64,000 nt of DNA from Flavobacterium selenitireducens. Its GTDB lineage: Bacteria; Bacteroidota; Bacteroidia; Flavobacteriales; Flavobacteriaceae. The notes under the pieces are model-generated. The model saw only the letters and a program-made list of their open reading frames with translations, had not been told where the DNA came from and ran no database searches. Both the position numbers and the translations under genes were made by a program. The stretch lies in NCBI RefSeq assembly GCF_014748335.1, contig NZ_JAAVIY010000009.1:62001-126000 (forward strand). Direction: 5' to 3'. Below are positions 63,213 through 64,000 of the stretch, piece after piece. Positions within the stretch are counted from its first letter, which is position 1. Each line of letters begins with the position of its first letter.

Positions 63213-64000
63213 TCGCGGCGTTCAACCGCACGGGCGGGCACCTGACATTTCGAAATTTCGCCAAAATGAAAAGCTGTCTGAGCCGAACAATAGGCTCTAT
63301 CACTACCAAAGGTTAACGGCGAGTTTTTTTCATTTTCGAAATTCGGAATAGTCAGGTCGCCGAGCGGTTTGCCGCTCCCGCATTTTTGCTTCTTTTTCTG
63401 CGATGAAAAAGAAGGCCCCGCCGGCAAGGCGACCCGCGGTGGTGGCTTTGATCGCGTAGGCGAGCACCTGACGCCACACAGAGTCGCTGAAATCAAAAGC
63501 TGTTTGAACCGAACACATCACCCCACGAACACAAACCCCTCTTTCCATGACCACTTTATCCGCAGCGCAGCGGAGGATAAATAAAAATAATTCCGCTTAG
63601 TCGCGGCGTTCAACCGCGCAGGCGGGCACCTGACATTCCGAAATTTCGCAAAAATGAAAAACTGTTTGAGCCGAACAATAGGCTCTAGCACTACCAAAGG
63701 TTAACGGCGAGTTTTTTTCATTTTCGAAATTCGGAATAGTCAGGTCGCCGAGCGGTTTGCCGCTCCCGCATTTTTGCTTCTTTTTCTGCGATGAAAAAGA
63801 AGGCCCCGCCGGCAAGGCGACCCACGGTGGTGGCTTTGATCGCGTAGGCGAGCACCTGACGCCACACAGAGTCGCTGAAATCAAAAGCTGTTTGAACCGA
63901 ACACATCACCCCACGAACACAAACCCCTCTTTCCATGACCACTTTATCCGCAGCGCAGCGGAGGATAAATAAAAATAATTCCGCTTAGTCGCGGCGTTCA
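63213..64000 (+). repeat. Tandem repeat with 388-bp period, running off the window
   Basis: Two nearly identical units, 63213-63600 and 63601-63988, and the first 12 bases of a third. Each holds GTCGCGGCGTTCAACCG, a long hairpin (63240-63357 in the first; 388 bases later in the second), CGCTCCCGCATTTTTGCTTC, a CTTCTTTTTC/GAAAAAGAAG palindrome, GGCGACCC(G/A)CGGTGGTGGCT, a half-hairpin block and CTTTATCCGCAGCGCAGCGG. These units lack the 110-bp segment between GCAGCGGAG and CTAATAAATA that the copies at 62829-63212 keep. Short open frames recur at the same offset in each unit and are not genes. Confidence 0.9.
63240..63357. other. Long hairpin in the right-hand repeat unit
   Basis: ACCTGACATTTCGAAATTTC and AAAATGAAAA on the left pair with TTTTCATTTT, CGAAATT, GGAAT and TCAGGT on the right; AACCGC (63224-63229) and GCGGTT (63364-63369) add an outer helix. 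The loop has AAAAGCTGTCTGAGCC and GGCGAGTT, shared with the left-hand copy at 48122-48261. Confidence 0.8.

Noticed and set aside
63209..63972. Recurring 71-95 codon frames in the 388-bp tandem repeat
   Set aside because: They occur at the same offset in each unit on both strands and reflect the repeat, not coding capacity.

Overview
The window reads as a chromosomal segment of a Bacteroidota bacterium, most likely a Flavobacterium-like member of the Flavobacteriaceae. The evidence is several proteins with C-terminal type IX secretion (T9SS) sorting tails, a TonB/HmuY haem-type uptake locus, a LytTR regulator with a TPR-type histidine kinase, and the Bacteroidota -7 promoter element TAnnTTTG upstream of many genes. 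No rRNA, tRNA, transposase or CRISPR array was recognised.

Layout. (1) 1-12.6 kb, minus strand: a capsule or O-antigen operon read from wza (export lipoprotein) and wzc (tyrosine autokinase) through a wbpP/tviC epimerase, ugd, tviB, rfbB, a Wzx flippase, an unusual PP-loop protein, a pyruvyl transferase and a truncated wecB. A 57-58 bp tandem repeat built on a 12-bp palindrome interrupts it at 5.3 kb. (2) 12.6-18.2 kb: recR, a 1-kb low-complexity repeat field, a sodium:solute symporter, a TlpA-like thioredoxin protein, a CoA-binding protein and a MarC-family membrane protein. (3) 18.3-24.2 kb: a TonB receptor / HmuY lipoprotein / T9SS HmuY operon with a palindromic operator candidate, and a divergent DUF6607-like protein. 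(4) 24.6-28.3 kb: two guanidino-group hydrolases (CtlX-like and DDAH-like) and citrate synthase. (5) 28.4-37.2 kb: two T9SS leucine-rich proteins, then a LytTR regulator and its probable kinase. (6) 37.4-43.9 kb: a Gfo/Idh/MocA oxidoreductase, enolase, an MBOAT O-acyltransferase with an SGNH-like partner and a relic of a second MBOAT gene, and carA. (7) 44.3-47.9 kb: an FG-GAP T9SS protein.

(8) 48-64 kb is an accessory island. It holds a type I restriction-modification operon, hsdM-hsdS-DUF262/DUF1524-DUF262-hsdR-metallopeptidase, mostly with overlapping or near-abutting genes, plus three proteins of unknown function. Copies of one repeat family lie on both sides of the island in opposite orientation, and the right-hand copies become a tandem array with a 388-bp period. 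The central hairpin of this repeat has different stem sequences in different copies while pairing and loop are kept, which points to selection on structure. The repeat family and the composite restriction operon are the two best candidates for something new.

Functionally, region 1 makes nucleotide sugars (UDP-GlcA, probably UDP-GalNAcA, dTDP-4-keto-6-deoxyglucose, probably ManNAc-type sugars) and exports the polymer; region 6 may add acyl groups to a surface glycan; regions 3, 5 and 7 supply outer-membrane uptake and secreted adhesin-like proteins. All family assignments are from reading translated sequence and motifs; no database search was run.
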